Positions 11,855-23,173 of a stretch of DNA of 64,000 bases are shown one piece after another (the first letter of the stretch is position 1; each line of letters opens with the position of its first letter). Below the pieces are notes generated by a model. It had not been told where the DNA came from and did no database searches. It saw only the letters and a list, made by a program, of their open reading frames with translations. The position numbers were made by a program, and so were the translations under genes. Source of the DNA: Apodemus sylvaticus (Eukaryota > Chordata > Mammalia > Rodentia > Muridae). The DNA lies in contig NC_067477.1 of assembly GCF_947179515.1 (NCBI RefSeq), positions 132,172,465 through 132,236,464 on the forward strand, in the 5' to 3' direction.

Positions 11855-12071
11855 GGCTGGAGAGGTGGCTCAGTGGTTAGAGGCAACTGTTGCTCTTCCC
11901 GAGAGACCCAGGTTCTAGTCCCAGCCCTAATATGTCAGCTCACAAGCATCTGTAACTCCAGTCTCAGGGGATCCAACACCTTCTTCTGAATTCCGAAGGG
12001 CCCAGGCACACATATATGTTATCTATGTGTAAGTAAAATACTCATACACATGGAATAATAAATCTAGAAAA
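11855..12071 (+). mobile_element. B3-type SINE
   Basis: ggctggagaggtggctcagt head, then cacaagcatctgtaactcc and caacaccttcttctg, ending in an A/T-rich tail with aataataaat. Confidence 0.88.
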
Positions 12072-12413
12072 GTACACGCAGAGCTTCCCCTTTTAGCCAA
12101 TGGAGCAATATCCCAGTGACGCTGTACCGAGGTCTATGTGAAGCCTCGAAGAACATCTTTTCTGTTTCTGAGTTCTGGCAAATAAGGAGAAAGCTGCTTA
12201 AGGCTAAGGCTGTCAGGTTTGGGAATGCCTATATTTGCCATTCGTTTGGGTAAGTGTCAAAGAACACTGCAAGAACGGTGTTCCTTGTATAAGGATTGAC
12301 AACTGACCTCCCAAAGTGACTGTCCCACCTTGTCTCCCCGGTGTGGAGCAGCTGTGGTGGTATCGTTTCATTTGTTTGTTTTGTTTTATTATCCTTTAAA
12401 AATGTGTATGTGG

Positions 12414-12598
12414 GGGGCTGGAGAGATGGCTCAGTGGTTAAGAGCACTGACTGCTCTTTTGAAGGTCCTGAGTTCAAATCCCAGCAACCACATGGTGGCT
12501 CTCAACCATCTGTAATAAGACCTGACACCCTCTTCTGGAGTGTCTGAAGACAGCTACAGTATACTTACATATAATAATAAATAAATCTTTTAAAAAAG
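12414..12598 (+). mobile_element. B2 SINE, young (B2_Mm-like)
   Basis: Nearly intact B2: ggggctggagagatggctca head with Pol III A-box region, gttcaaatccc B-box, cacatggtggctctcaacca, cagctacagtatacttac, and an aataataaataaatc tail. A short repeated flank gtatgtgg is consistent with a TSD. This is the mouse-lineage B2 form, which supports the organism call. Confidence 0.95.
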
Positions 12599-12606
12599 TA
12601 TGTATG

Positions 12607-12755
12607 TGGCCAGATGTGGTGGTGCAGAGGTGATGATGGATCTCTTTGAGTTCAGGGACAGCCTGGTCTATGTGCCAAGTTCCAGGCTAGCCAGGGCTAC
12701 ATGGTAAAGACCCAGTCACAAAAACAGATAGACAGACGGACGGACAGACAGGTGT
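12607..12755 (+). mobile_element. B1 fragment plus (GACA/GACG)n tail
   Basis: gccagatgtggtggtgcag start and cagcctggtctatgtgcc middle, followed by agacagacggacggacagac. Confidence 0.8.
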
Positions 12756-13127
12756 ATGTGTTGAGTGTGGGTCTGTGCATGTGAACGGAAGCGCCTGAGG
12801 AGGCGAGAAGAGAGCATATGCGGGTGGACTCTCGGGCTGGGTGTCGCTGGGCTCCTGACTCAATGGGGGATGGAACTCAGGGCTTTAAAGAGCGGTTTGC
12901 CCTCCTAACGCTGAGCGCATTTCCCAGCGCCTTCTCATTCTTACTTTTTGTGCTGCTAAAGTTGGAACCCAGGGGCTTGGAAAGAAGTGTTTTACACTAG
13001 GTACGTCCCTCACACACCCCAGCCCTGCTGAGCTGCACCCCTACGATACCCCAGCCCGGCTGTTTGCCTTTTTACACACCACCACCCCCCAGCCCCGCTG
13101 AAATTTCTGTTTTTCTTTTCTTTTGTT

Positions 13128-13345
13128 GACCCAGGATCTCTCGTGGCTCAGGTTGGTTTTGAACAGCACACTATGTAGCCAAGGATAAACTTAATTTTTT
13201 TATCTTCCTACCTGGTTCTCTAGAGTTCTGGAATTACAGGTGTGTATGCCACCATTCTGTTTATGTGGTGCTGGGGATTTAAACCCAGACCTTTGAGTTT
13301 AATCTGCTTACCAAACACTACACACTACCTGGGCTAACCCCAGCA
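13128..13345 (-). mobile_element. B4-type SINE (B1-like plus ID-like halves)
   Basis: On the minus strand an ID-like tRNA-derived half (13265-13345) precedes a diverged B1-like half (13128-13262), the order found in B4. The two could also be independent old copies. Confidence 0.6.
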
Positions 13346-13737
13346 CTGGTGCCTAATTTTTGAATTCACAGTTCCAGAGCTACGTTTGATGTTATCCGAG
13401 TCCTTTCTTCTCAGAGCATCCCTGCTTGATGTTATCTGAGTTTTCTCTGCTCGGAACACCCTGGAAACAGAACACTTTAGGTCTCAGACCTGGTCCATCT
13501 CCAGCTCACCCCTGGCTTGAACATCACCTTTCTAACCTGGGCCTCAGGACTCTTTCTCAGTTTATGAGTAGCACTCTCTTTTGGGAGTGGGGGTGGAGTC
13601 TGTCCTTGAGGGAGGAGAGCAGAGGCTTGGCACAGTTGTCAGCAGCAACCATGCACACAGAGATCGAAACCTGCTTCACCACGCTGGGCCACCGGGGACT
13701 GCAAACCAGGGATGTGGGCAACTGGAACTGAGGAGAA

Positions 13738-13905
13738 AGCTGGGTGTGGCAGCTGAAGCCAGTAATCTTCCACACACTCAGAAGTCGAGGCAGGAAGATC
13801 TAAATGAGTTGGAAGCCAGTCTGGACTTATAAGTGCATCTGAGGCCATTTTGGGCTAGAGAGTGAGACCCTGTCCCCCAAACACAGAACCGAACCAACCA
13901 TTAAA
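13738..13905 (+). mobile_element. Old B1 SINE
   Basis: gctgggtgtggcagctgaag start, gaagtcgaggcaggaagatc, and a gagtgagaccctgtc end, then an A-rich tail. Strongly diverged. Confidence 0.75.
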
Positions 13906-14130
13906 AACAAAAACAAAACCAACAAGAAAAGAACCAAAAAGACGGAGGAGAGAAGAAGCCTCAGGTCCTAGGCCTTCCCTGTTGTTGGTGGAGACCTCAC
14001 ACCTACCACAGAGATGTGGGAGTCTCCTGAGAGGACAGGACTTGGCCCAGGGGCACCTGACCACTGTCCTCAGGCCAGGGGCTTAGAAAGCACAGGCAGG
14101 TGGTACAGCAGATCTGAGGCATAGGATGGG

Positions 14131-14277
14131 GGCTGCCAGGTGGTGGCAGAGGCACACACCTTTAATCCCAGCAGAAACTGGCAGATCTCTGAGTTCGAGG
14201 CCAACCTGGTCTATAGAGTGAGTTCCAGGACAGCCAGAGCTACACAGGGAAAACAAAACAGACAGACAGACAGACAA
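14131..14277 (+). mobile_element. B1 SINE with (GACA)n end
   Basis: gccaggtggtggcagaggca, then ctctgagttcgaggccaacc and ccaggacagccagagc. It ends in a cagacagacagacaga tract. Confidence 0.88.
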
Positions 14278-14628
14278 GGTATCTGGCTCTTTCCCCATAG
14301 TAAAGGAATCAAAACTCCTGGAGGCGTAGCTCATACCTGAGAGTGGATCTCGGAGCCTAAGGCCTGTTCTGAGTCCCCCAAGGCCATCCCAGCTATGACT
14401 AAGAGCATCATCCAGGTGGGACTGTGTCCCCAACATGCTAGCTCCTCCAAGCCCCATCCTGGGCCCTCCAGCCTCTCACCACAGGCAGACTCTCCCTGTC
14501 CTCAAGAGCAAGATCTGAGAAAAATCACACTCCATCCGCACAAACTCTCAGTTCCTGCTTCCTTTCTGACTACAGAGAGAGAACGCAATGCCTCAGATAG
14601 CATCTGTTGACGTTTAAAAACAGTAATA

Positions 14629-14651
14629 ACACACACACACACACACACACA
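14629..14651. repeat. (CA)n microsatellite
   Basis: About 11 CA dinucleotides. Confidence 0.95.
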
Positions 14652-14875
14652 GTGAAACAGTCAAACAGGAGAGAAAGGTTTTGAGTAAAAGGAAGTATCT
14701 CCCTCCTGCTTGCCCAGCCTCGCTTTGAAGGGGACAGTTCACAGCTTCAGGGCAGCCGCTGGCAAAGCATAGATGCCCACTGCAGCAAGCCAGCACACGC
14801 GTGTCTGTTGGGTGCACGTCTCCCAGTGCAGAGCATCAAAGTCCCACTGCAACATGCTGGTCTGCTTTGTTCTTT

Positions 14876-15034
14876 TTTGTTTTGTTTTGTTTTTTCAAGA
14901 CAGGGTTTTGCTGTGTAGCCCTGGCTGTCCTGGAACTCACTCTGCAGACCAGGTTGGCCTCGAACTCAGAAATCTGCCTGCCTCTGCCTCCCAAGTGCTG
15001 AGATTAAAGGCATGCACCACCAATGCCCACTCAT
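14876..15034 (-). mobile_element. B1 SINE
   Basis: T-rich start, cagggttttgctgtgtagcc, cctcgaactcagaaatctgc, and ggcatgcaccaccaatgccc end. Confidence 0.95.
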
Positions 15035-15040
15035 TCTTCA

Positions 15041-16470
15041 GTCTTGAAGTGGAGGCCTAGATACTATCTACTCAGCACAGACAGTCCTACCATTCCCTGG
15101 TCAACCGGTCCATTTCATAGCCTGGGTATGGTGGCTGAGCCTCTACAAACAGGCCCAGTGACCTGAGAGAGTATTTTAAACGTCCACTTACCTCTTTCCT
15201 AAGCACCCTTGGGCACTGCTGGGCCAGAATCTGCTTGGTCCACCTCAGAGCCCAGAAAACTGAGCACAATTAAAGCATGATGTGTAGAGAGGCCTCAAGG
15301 CACAGAGGCACCGCATAGCGGCCTTGGGAGACAATCTTGTCTTACTGGATTCCCGTTCCTCCTCTGTGGCTTGGGGCAAGCCATGAGATTTCAAACAAAA
15401 CAGTTTACTGGATGGGATGCTTGACCTTTCTGGAACTTACAGGCTCTTTGATGAGATGAAATCTGATACACCTGTTTCCTGGGACCTGCGAAGGCAGGTG
15501 GGGAACAAAAGCTGAAGGAACAGGGCTGAGAGAGACTGAGGAACTTACCTAAGGACACAGCTTATCACTGGGAAACCAGGCAGGAAGCAGAGCCCTCAGG
15601 GTCCACGGCAACATTCTGGAAGGCTGGATAGGCAGTCCTAGGAAAGCAGGAGAATGCAAACGTGTCCAGGCATGGCCAAAGTTAGGGGAAAGGGGACAGC
15701 GTGTGGACAGGAGTTAGAACAAGGCTGGACATGTGCCCTCACATCCCTTCAACCCCCCCCCCTCCCAAACACACTGGGCAGAGTAGGAACTCACAGCTTT
15801 CTCTAGACTTCCTCTCCCACAGAGCCTGGGGCCAGGAGTTCTGTAGAGTCCAACTGCAGGTGAGAAGTGTCAGTAAGGTCTGTGGGGGTGTAGCCCCGTG
15901 GAGGCTGGGGAAGCCCCTCACCACCAATCCCCCCCCCCCCATTACTGAATAACATTGTGTGCCAACAAGGCATACCTTACACATTTAAAAAACATCTTTG
16001 CATGACAGACTCCTGCTATAGGAGGTTAGCCATTCTAGTTCCTGGACCAGAGCCTACTCCAACACAAAAAGGCCTTAAATGGGTGTGGGCCTAGCCATCC
16101 CAGGGGAAGAGAGGGACAAAGACAGTGTGTCCCTGGGTCCCAGGCCAGCAGCCCTGGAGGGCCCTTCCTCAGCTTCAGGACCACGCCCGGGTACTTCTCC
16201 CTGAGCTCCCCTCTTTCTGTTGCAGTTTCCAAAGGGACCTCAAGGGTCCCCTAAATTCTTGTCACTTTCCAGCAATCCAGGTGTCACCCCTTTGCCTCCC
16301 TGGTTTGGAAGTCCATGTTGGCAAAGAGAATTTGATCTTTCTCCTTCCCCTCTTGTATAAGAACCTACTCGTGACAACTTTGCTAAAGCCTTCTCAGGGA
16401 AGGGCTCAATGTCAAAGGTACTGGGAATCTCTGGTCCTCGGTTTTTTATTTTATTTATTTTTTATTTTTA
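15041..16470. other. Intergenic sequence; C runs of 9-10 bp
   Basis: No coding exon supported. Two C homopolymers lie near 15752 and 15932. A possible B1 remnant near 15115 is too diverged to call. Confidence 0.45.
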
Positions 16471-16474
16471 TTTT

Positions 16475-16618
16475 TTGGCTTTTTGAGACAGGGCTTCTCT
16501 GTGTAGCCCTGGCCATCCTGGAACTCCCTCTGTAGACCAGGCTGGTCTTGAACTCACAGAGATCTGCCTACCTCTGCCTCCCAAGTGCTGGGATTTAAGA
16601 TGTGTGTCACCACTGCCG
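16475..16618 (-). mobile_element. B1 SINE
   Basis: ttgagacagggcttctctgt, tctgtagaccaggctgg, and gctgggatttaagatgtgtg. Confidence 0.93.
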
Positions 16619-17069
16619 CAGCCGCCACCACCATCACGCTGCCTCTGGCTCTCTTCAAGGCCCCAGGATGGAATCTTTGCTGCAGGTCTTGGAATCAGAA
16701 TCCAATCTTCCTGGGGCCAAGAAGGCCATCTGAACTACAAGGTGTCATCTCCTACTTCACTCCCACAATGCCCTGCCACAGGATTGGCTAAAGACTTCTC
16801 TCTGAGTTCTAGAGAAAAGCTTAGGCCTCATCTCTTGCGCCTAGGCCAAGCTGGAGGGAAACAAGAATCCTGACTTCCTAGGGGTGGACTGGTCCTCACA
16901 GCTGACCTGGTACCTCTGACATTTGTCCTGGGATCTAAGAAGAGGAGAAGGTAGGGGCTGGGTACCATCTGCCTAGTGATGAGGTCAGCCTGGGGAGGCT
17001 AGTCTATGGCAGGAGTAATCCCAGAAGCCTTCCTGCAAGAGGCAGCATGGCCCAGGCAGCAGTAGGAGG

Positions 17070-17109
17070 AGGTCAATTTTGACAATTTATTTGACCAATT
17101 AGTAGGTCA
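17070..17109. promoter_or_regulatory. Cluster of nuclear-receptor half-sites
   Basis: aggtca at 17070-17075, then tgacc at 17092-17096 and ggtca at 17105-17109. The last two form an everted repeat with 8-bp spacing around an AT-rich core containing aatta. Receptor binding is inference. Confidence 0.3.
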
Positions 17110-18104
17110 CAGCCTCTGAGAGTACAGAGGCCAAACAGGTGGGCCTCTGTCAGGGAAGGCAGGCCTGGGAGGGTTTCCTGCCTTCATGAGCCTGTAGGTG
17201 TGAGAACAAGGGGCTAGGTTACCCACCAGGGCTGCCAGCCACTTGCACAACCATGACCATGCAACCACGGGCTATACACTTAACCCTTCTCCATGGGGAT
17301 CTTGCGTACAGGAGCAGGAAGTGCCTTGGTAGCATTGGTGTGAAGACAGCATACCCTAATGAGGACACTTCCAGGGACTGGGGTTGGCAGAGCGTGGCCA
17401 TTGCTATAAGTCACAGCCACTATTATTAAAATGCACAGCTGGAGAACAAGGGACGATTGTGCGAGGCCGGATGTCTAGCTGGGCTTCCAGAGGTGCCTGA
17501 GGAGTTGGGAGCGCAGGTGGAGTTGGTGGTGTGTGTTTCCAGGGCTGCAGCCTGCATGCAGCACAGGTTTCTGTAAGGGGAGGCCTCGGGTCTTTTAAGG
17601 CTCAAGGGCTGGAAGGGAGGCACTGGCTGGGGCAGTGGGGGCGGGGAGGAGGAGCCTGGGTTTGGGAGAGAGAGGGTGAACAGGCCGGGAGGTCACAGGT
17701 GCAGACTGGTAAGCCGAGGTCCCCACTGCTTCCTGCAGGCCAGCGAGGTGATTAGCGTCAAGGTTGGGGACAGGCCTTGTGACAAGGGAGCCCCAGAGGC
17801 TTTAAAGAGAGGACCACTGCGGGGATGAGGGATTTGTTGGGGATGCATGACCACAGCAGACCAGGAGAAGGCAACAGCCTGATCCCAGCCTTTAGGCCAG
17901 TCTCTGTAATCAAACCCAGAGCTGCAGAGTTTCTCTGACCTCTGGCCCAGGCCAGCCCCAGGGGCTTGGGCGTGGAAACAGGCCAGGAGGAGCCTGGCTG
18001 TCTGGGGCTGCCTGCTGGAGGGCAACAGGGCGAGAAAGGCCCTTCCCTCCCCAGGTGCCGGTCGGTTACCCCACTGTGGTCTGGTGGCCCCGGGGAGCCC
18101 CCGC

Positions 18105-18114
18105 ATTATGTAAT
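18105..18114. promoter_or_regulatory. Perfect PAR-bZIP D-box
   Basis: attatgtaat is an exact match to the RTTAYGTAAY site bound by DBP/TEF/HLF and NFIL3. It sits in otherwise GC-rich sequence. A 10-bp motif can occur by chance. Confidence 0.35.
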
Positions 18115-18517
18115 GGTGGACACAACCGCCCTAAAAGCGCACCTTCCTTCTCACAGGCCACCATATACACTGTGCCCAATCACGGGACTCACACCACACA
18201 CCCTCTCACACAGTGGCCGCACACTGGCGGGGCCTCCCTCAAGGATCTGGGCGGCGTCCTCCCAGTCTTTGTCCCCTAGGCTCCAGGAACCCCAAGCCCA
18301 GTGGGACGGGTACTCCTAAGGCAGAGAGGCAGGGAAAGAGCAAATAGATAGACCCCAGGGCAGACACCTTGTCCTGTAGACTCCGGGCCAACAGGGAGAT
18401 AAAAGGGAGGCCCTATGGAGGGGCAGGGTCGAGGAGGGACGTGTTTGAGGCATGGGGTTGGAAAGAGTTAATGTGGCTCTTTTAGGGAACTGCTATGACA
18501 GGGGTTTGGGTTTTGTT

Positions 18518-18660
18518 TTTTTGTTTTTTTTTAAACTTTTATTTTTGAGACATGTTCTTTTCAAGTCCAGGCAGGTGAATCTGAACTTCTGATACTCTTC
18601 TTGCCCTTCCTTCGGAGCGCTGAGACTGCAGGTGTGGGCCTTGTGCCCTTCTACTGCTTG
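18518..18660 (-). mobile_element. Highly diverged B1-like fragment
   Basis: tttttgagacatgttctttt start and gctgagactgcaggtgtggg end match a decayed reverse-complement B1. The middle is poorly preserved. Confidence 0.45.
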
Positions 18661-18957
18661 CCACACCCTGCCCAGGTGTGGAGCTTTGGAATGCGCATGC
18701 GCTTCGCTTCACAGCATCAGAAGCAGCGCCTTGAGCCCTGGTGTAGCATTGCTAGGGCTCGGGAGACCTCCGTGCTTGCCCTGCTTGCCCTGCTTGCCTT
18801 AGGGCCAGAGACACAGCTGCTCAAGCGGCACCGGATTATAAAGGGGAAAGCACTGGAGGAGGGGCCAGGGAGTGAGTGCGCTTCTCCAGAGTCATTCCGT
18901 GGAGGTCGACATCCTGCGTGAAGAGAGGGGACAGAATTCTCTCATTCCCTCTCTCTT

Positions 18958-18959
<2 letters not shown>

Positions 18960-18993
<34 letters not shown>
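18960..18993. repeat. (TG)n microsatellite
   Basis: About 17 TG dinucleotides. Confidence 0.95.
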
Positions 18994-18997
<4 letters not shown>

Positions 18998-19007
18998 ACG
19001 AGGAGGT

Positions 19008-19210
19008 GGTGGTGAGAAGATTCAGCAGTTACTCTTGAGGAGGACCAGAACTCAGTTCCTAACACTCAGTAATGAGATGCTCATAACTGCCTGTAACTCC
19101 AGCTCCAGGGCGACCCAGTGCCCTCTTCTGGCCTCCAAGGAACCTGCACTCATGTGCACACACACCCACACACAGATACACACACGGACACACACACACA
19201 CACAATTAAA
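19008..19210 (+). mobile_element. B3-type SINE with CA-rich tail
   Basis: gaagattcagcagttactct head, ataactgcctgtaactccag, ccagtgccctcttctggcct, then a CA-rich tail. Confidence 0.85.
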
Positions 19211-20600
19211 AATAATAAACTTTCTTTTAAAGAAGGTAGCAACACAGCTACCTCAGACAACATGACTGAGCCTTAGTAGGCCCTGGACGGAGAGCTCTAT
19301 ATATGTACTGAATTCAGTATTTGCTGTTTTGACTCTTCCTGAGGAACAGATATGAAGAGAGTAAAACAAAAAATTCAATCTTTCCCTCTTGTGAGGAGCT
19401 AGGCTCTCTGCCCTCTCTCTACCGGTCTGTGGGTGGTGGACGGGGGCCTCACCAACCCTGAGTTGAGACACTTTGGGCAAGTATCTTCCCCTCTGTGGTC
19501 CTGAGGCAGCTCAGGGTGGGGCTGGGGGTGGGGTTGGTTAGTGAAGGGCCTCTAGGAGCCATCCTCGGGTGGCAAGGCGGCAGGGCGCTCAGGAGGAACT
19601 CACAGGCTGGAGAGAAACAGAAGCAGCCACTATGGGACAGTGTGATCTCCTCAGAGGGTCAGGGCTTTAGAAGCATGGTTCTGTTGAGATCTAACCACGC
19701 AGAATTCAAGGAAAGGGAGGGGCTCCAGGAATACAACCGGGAAGAGGCCTAGAGGGCTGAGCCGCATCCTCCGGCCCCTGTGTGGCACGGTCAGCCGAGA
19801 GAGGCCCGGAAGCGACAGAGCCTCACTGGATGTGCTGGACGCGTCAGTTTGAGCTCCGGAGACTAGGAGCTTTTCAGAGAGTGCCGAGTGTGAGCATCTC
19901 CTCCTCTAGCTTGCTCCAGAAGAACCCCGGGTCCAGGCCACACAGGGAGGCCAGCCCTGCAGAAGCAGTAGGAGCAGAGAGGGGGTGGGGTTTTGGCACA
20001 CATGGCCAGAAGGACTGGAGGTAAAAATGGAGCGCGCCAGGGACCTTGGAGGGTGCAAGCCCAGATGGGTGTCTGGAGAGAATCTCTGACATACTGTGTG
20101 GAAGAGTCACTTGCCAATAAAAAGCTGATGGCCTATTAGCTGAGGCAGGAACTAGAAGGCAGGACATCCGGGAAAGAGTCAAGTGGGAGATTCAACCCAG
20201 TCTCTGAGGAACTTGGACACATGAAACTGAGGCGAGGTAACTAGCCACGCGGCAGACACACACTAGAATTGATGAGTTAGATGAGTTTCAAGGTAGTCAG
20301 AGACGAGCCAAAGCTTACAGCCTAGGCATTCATTCATAAATAATTAAGTCTCAGAGTCCTTATTCTGGGAACAAAGAGGCCAGGCAAAAAAGCTTGAGGC
20401 TACAGGTGTCACACATGTGGACTGACAGGCACAGCCCAGGCTAGCCCCTTCTCGGGATAGCATGGTCTCTGGGCTGAGGAAGTGGTGGTGTAGATTATCT
20501 TGGCTCCTGGACAGCAGGAGAATCGCCGAAAGCTTTGTCATTGTGTCCTAAGGCATGCTGTGACAAAGGACAGTAGTCCAGGGGCAGGGTGACAGGTTAC
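19211..20600. other. Intergenic sequence, nothing recognised
   Basis: No repeat or exon I can support. Frames of 60-102 codons on both strands overlap. Confidence 0.45.
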
Positions 20601-20713
20601 TGTTTGCACTTTTAATTTCTTCCTGTTTGCAGCCCTGCTGTTGAATTCAGGGCCTCAGGCATGTCAGGCAAGCTTTCTCTCTGTTCCTGCTGACCCACAC
20701 CCCAGCCTCCACC

Positions 20714-20777
<64 letters not shown>

Positions 20778-20799
20778 AAGAGAGAGAGAGAGAGTGTGT
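20714..20799. repeat. (GA)n microsatellite, about 80 bp
   Basis: GA dinucleotides with two single-base interruptions (gaaaga), followed by a short TG run. A diverged B1-like remnant follows at about 20810-20920. Confidence 0.95.
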
Positions 20800-21100
20800 G
20801 TGTGGTGCTTTGAGGCAGGATCTCATGCAGATTAGGCAGGTGTTGGATTTAGGCAGCTGGGCTGGCATTGAACTGCTGATCTCCTGCTTCTACCTGGGAT
20901 TACAGGTGTGCACCAGGGTTGCTTAACAGTAGGGAATTTAAGAAAGCTCAGCATGGGGAGGGGCTTGTGTCAAGCCCCTGGTACATGTGCACGTTCAGGT
21001 GTGTAAGAAGGTGCTCCTGTGTGAGTCTGTGTGTGTGCAAATGTAATTTGAAAAAATATAAAAGAATCGTTTAAGTAACCGTGTATAAGAATTTAGGGGG

Positions 21101-21250
21101 AGCCGGGCATGGTGGCGCACTCCTGTAATCCCAGCACTTGGGAGGCAGAGGCAGGCAGATTTCTGAGTTCTGAGGCCAGCCTGGTCTACAGAGTGAGTTC
21201 CAGGACAGCCAGGGCTATACAGAGGAACCCTGTCTCAAAAACCCAAAAAG

Positions 21251-21281
<31 letters not shown>

Positions 21282-21282
21282 A
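21101..21282 (+). mobile_element. B1 SINE, first of a tandem pair
   Basis: gccgggcatggtggcgcact start, complete body, and an (AAAT)n tail. The flanks agaatttaggggg (left) and agaatttggggga (right) look like its target-site duplication. Confidence 0.97.
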
Positions 21283-21300
21283 AAAGAATTTGGGGGAACA

Positions 21301-21496
21301 AGCCGGGCAGTGGTGGCGCACGCCTGTAATCCCAGCACTCTGGGAGGCAGAGGCAGGCAGATTTCTGAGTTTGAGGCCAGCCTGGTCTACAGAGTGAGTT
21401 CCAGGACAGCCAGGGCTACACAGAGAAACCCTGTCTCCAAAAACAAAAACAAACAAACAAACAAACAAAAAACACAAAAAACCCAAAAACCAAAAA
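21301..21496 (+). mobile_element. B1 SINE, second of a tandem pair
   Basis: gccgggcagtggtggcgcac start, near-consensus body, and an A-rich tail with CAAA repeats. Flanked by agaatttggggga and agattttgggg, a third version of the same target sequence. Confidence 0.97.
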
Positions 21497-21972
21497 AAGA
21501 TTTTGGGGTACATATCATAGGTCCTCCCTGACACCTCTCAAGTTGGATGTGGCAAAACAAGAATAAAACAAATGGCCCCCAACCCAGCGATTGTGCCCCA
21601 GTTTCTCTAGGCTGGTTCTTTTCCTGAACCTTTTGAGAACGGTCCTGTCTTAGTCTGGGGTCCATTGCTGTGAGGGAACACCACGAGCAAAGCAAGTTGG
21701 GAGGAAAGGGTGTATTTGGCTGACACCCCCACATTGCCCATTCATCTTGGAGAGAAGTCAGGACAGGAATCAAGCAGGACAGGAACCTGGAGGCAGGAGC
21801 TGATGCGGAGGCCATGAGGGTGCTGCTGACTGGCTTGCTCCTCAGGGTTCTCATAGAGCCCAGGACCACCTGCCCAGGGATGGCACCGCCCACAAGGGGC
21901 TGGGCCCTCCCACATTAATTACTAATGCAGAAAAGGCCCCACAGGCTTGCCTACAGTTCTATCTTATGGAGG

Positions 21973-21975
<3 letters not shown>

Positions 21976-22041
<66 letters not shown>

Positions 22042-22042
22042 A
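21976..22042. repeat. (CT)n(CA)n microsatellite
   Basis: About 41 bp of CT dinucleotides followed by about 24 bp of CA, inside the split repeat. Confidence 0.95.
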
Positions 22043-22061
22043 CCACCCCTTCCCCACTTTG

Positions 22062-22203
22062 ATTTTTGAGACAGGGTTTCTCTGTGTAGTCCTGGCTGTC
22101 CTGGAACTCACTCTGTAGACCAGGTTGGCTTTGAACCTACGGAGATGTACCTTTCTCTGGCTCCTGAGTGCTGGGGTTAAAGGCGTGTTCCACTGCCACC
22201 TGG
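22062..22203 (-). mobile_element. B1 SINE nested in an older repeat
   Basis: ttgagacagggtttctctgt start, actctgtagaccaggttggc, gctggggttaaaggcgtgtt end. The surrounding repeat resumes immediately afterwards. Confidence 0.93.
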
Positions 22204-22286
22204 TTTGAGGCTTTATCTTAGTTGAAGTTCTCTCCTCTCAGGTGACTTTAACTTGTGTCAAATTGACAAGAAACCATCCAGCACAG

Positions 22287-23170
22287 GCCCCGACATAGTT
22301 AGAAACCCAAGGCACAAAACACAATGGCTGTCTCCTGGGCGGGAAAAGAGAGGGAGACCCTCACATAGGTCAGGACCAGAGCAAGCCCTGCCCTGTGGCC
22401 TGAACCACTGGTCTCAGTGGCTGGGATGCTGAGGGAGGAACTTGGTAAACACCTCAACTTGGAATCCTAGCGGGAGGAACCAGGCTCAGAGGGCTGGCTG
22501 GAAGTCACAGGGTAGGGAGCAATGGGAAGAGGTTTGAATGCAGGTCTGTGACAACCTACTGAAAACCAAGGCCTCTCCCTAGTACTGGTGAGGCCTAGCC
22601 CAGCCCTGCAGCAGCCGAGGGCTTGGCACAGAGCTGTGGTAGCAGGCTCCGCCCGCCGACCCACGGGTTACCCTCAGCCCTCCTCCCCCAATGGTTCCCT
22701 GGACAGAACACTTCAGAACTAATTAGAAGGGAGATGTGATGTGGAGCTCCTGGGGAGGAAGACTGGGGCAGAGCAGGTGATGGTGATGACCGAGATGTGT
22801 TGTACATACTGTGTGACCTGTTCAAAGAATAAAAAGTTTAAATTGCTATTTAGAGTTGCTGAATTTCATAAAGGAAAAAAAATTACATTATTTCTGGAAT
22901 AGGATTTGGACAGAATTCCCAAAATTTCGAAGATGCCCTAAATGTATTTCTGTCATTTCATGCAACGTGCTGCTCTCAGAGTTAATGACTATAAAACCCA
23001 ACTGTCAATCAACTCTGGAAAAACATCTTCAGTACTTTGTGTCCTTCAGAATCAACTCTTCAGACAGCATTTAATTCTTTATATAAAACAAACACACCTA
23101 TGGCATGTAAACTTGTCTTTAGTAAATGGTAAAGTACATGTATATGAAAGAATTGTTTACCAGGGAACTT
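22287..23170. other. Intergenic; AT-rich SINE-free segment at 22.8-23.17 kb
   Basis: The second half is notably AT-rich, with no SINE and no recognisable exon. It could be an ancient repeat or a constrained noncoding element; the sequence alone does not decide. Confidence 0.35.
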
Positions 23171-23173
23171 TTT

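Larger units (their letters stand above)
16626..18500. other. SINE-poor intergenic block
   Basis: About 1.9 kb without a recognisable SINE in a window where they are otherwise frequent. It contains the two motif features at 17.07 and 18.1 kb. No coding exon is supported; frames of up to 137 codons on - and 117 on + overlap each other. Confidence 0.4.
21645..22286 (+). repeat. Rodent interspersed repeat split by later insertions
   Basis: The left part (21645-21975) contains ccattgctgtgagggaacac and ggcaggagctgatgcggagg. The right part (22206-22286) contains cttgtgtcaaattgacaag and ends ccatccagcacagg. I know this as a widespread mouse repeat but cannot name its family with certainty. The middle is a microsatellite plus an inverted B1. 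Confidence 0.6.

Noticed and set aside
12414..12598. Possible tRNA-like gene (A and B box)
   Set aside because: The tRNA-like head belongs to a B2 SINE; it is not a folded tRNA gene. The same applies to the ID copies.
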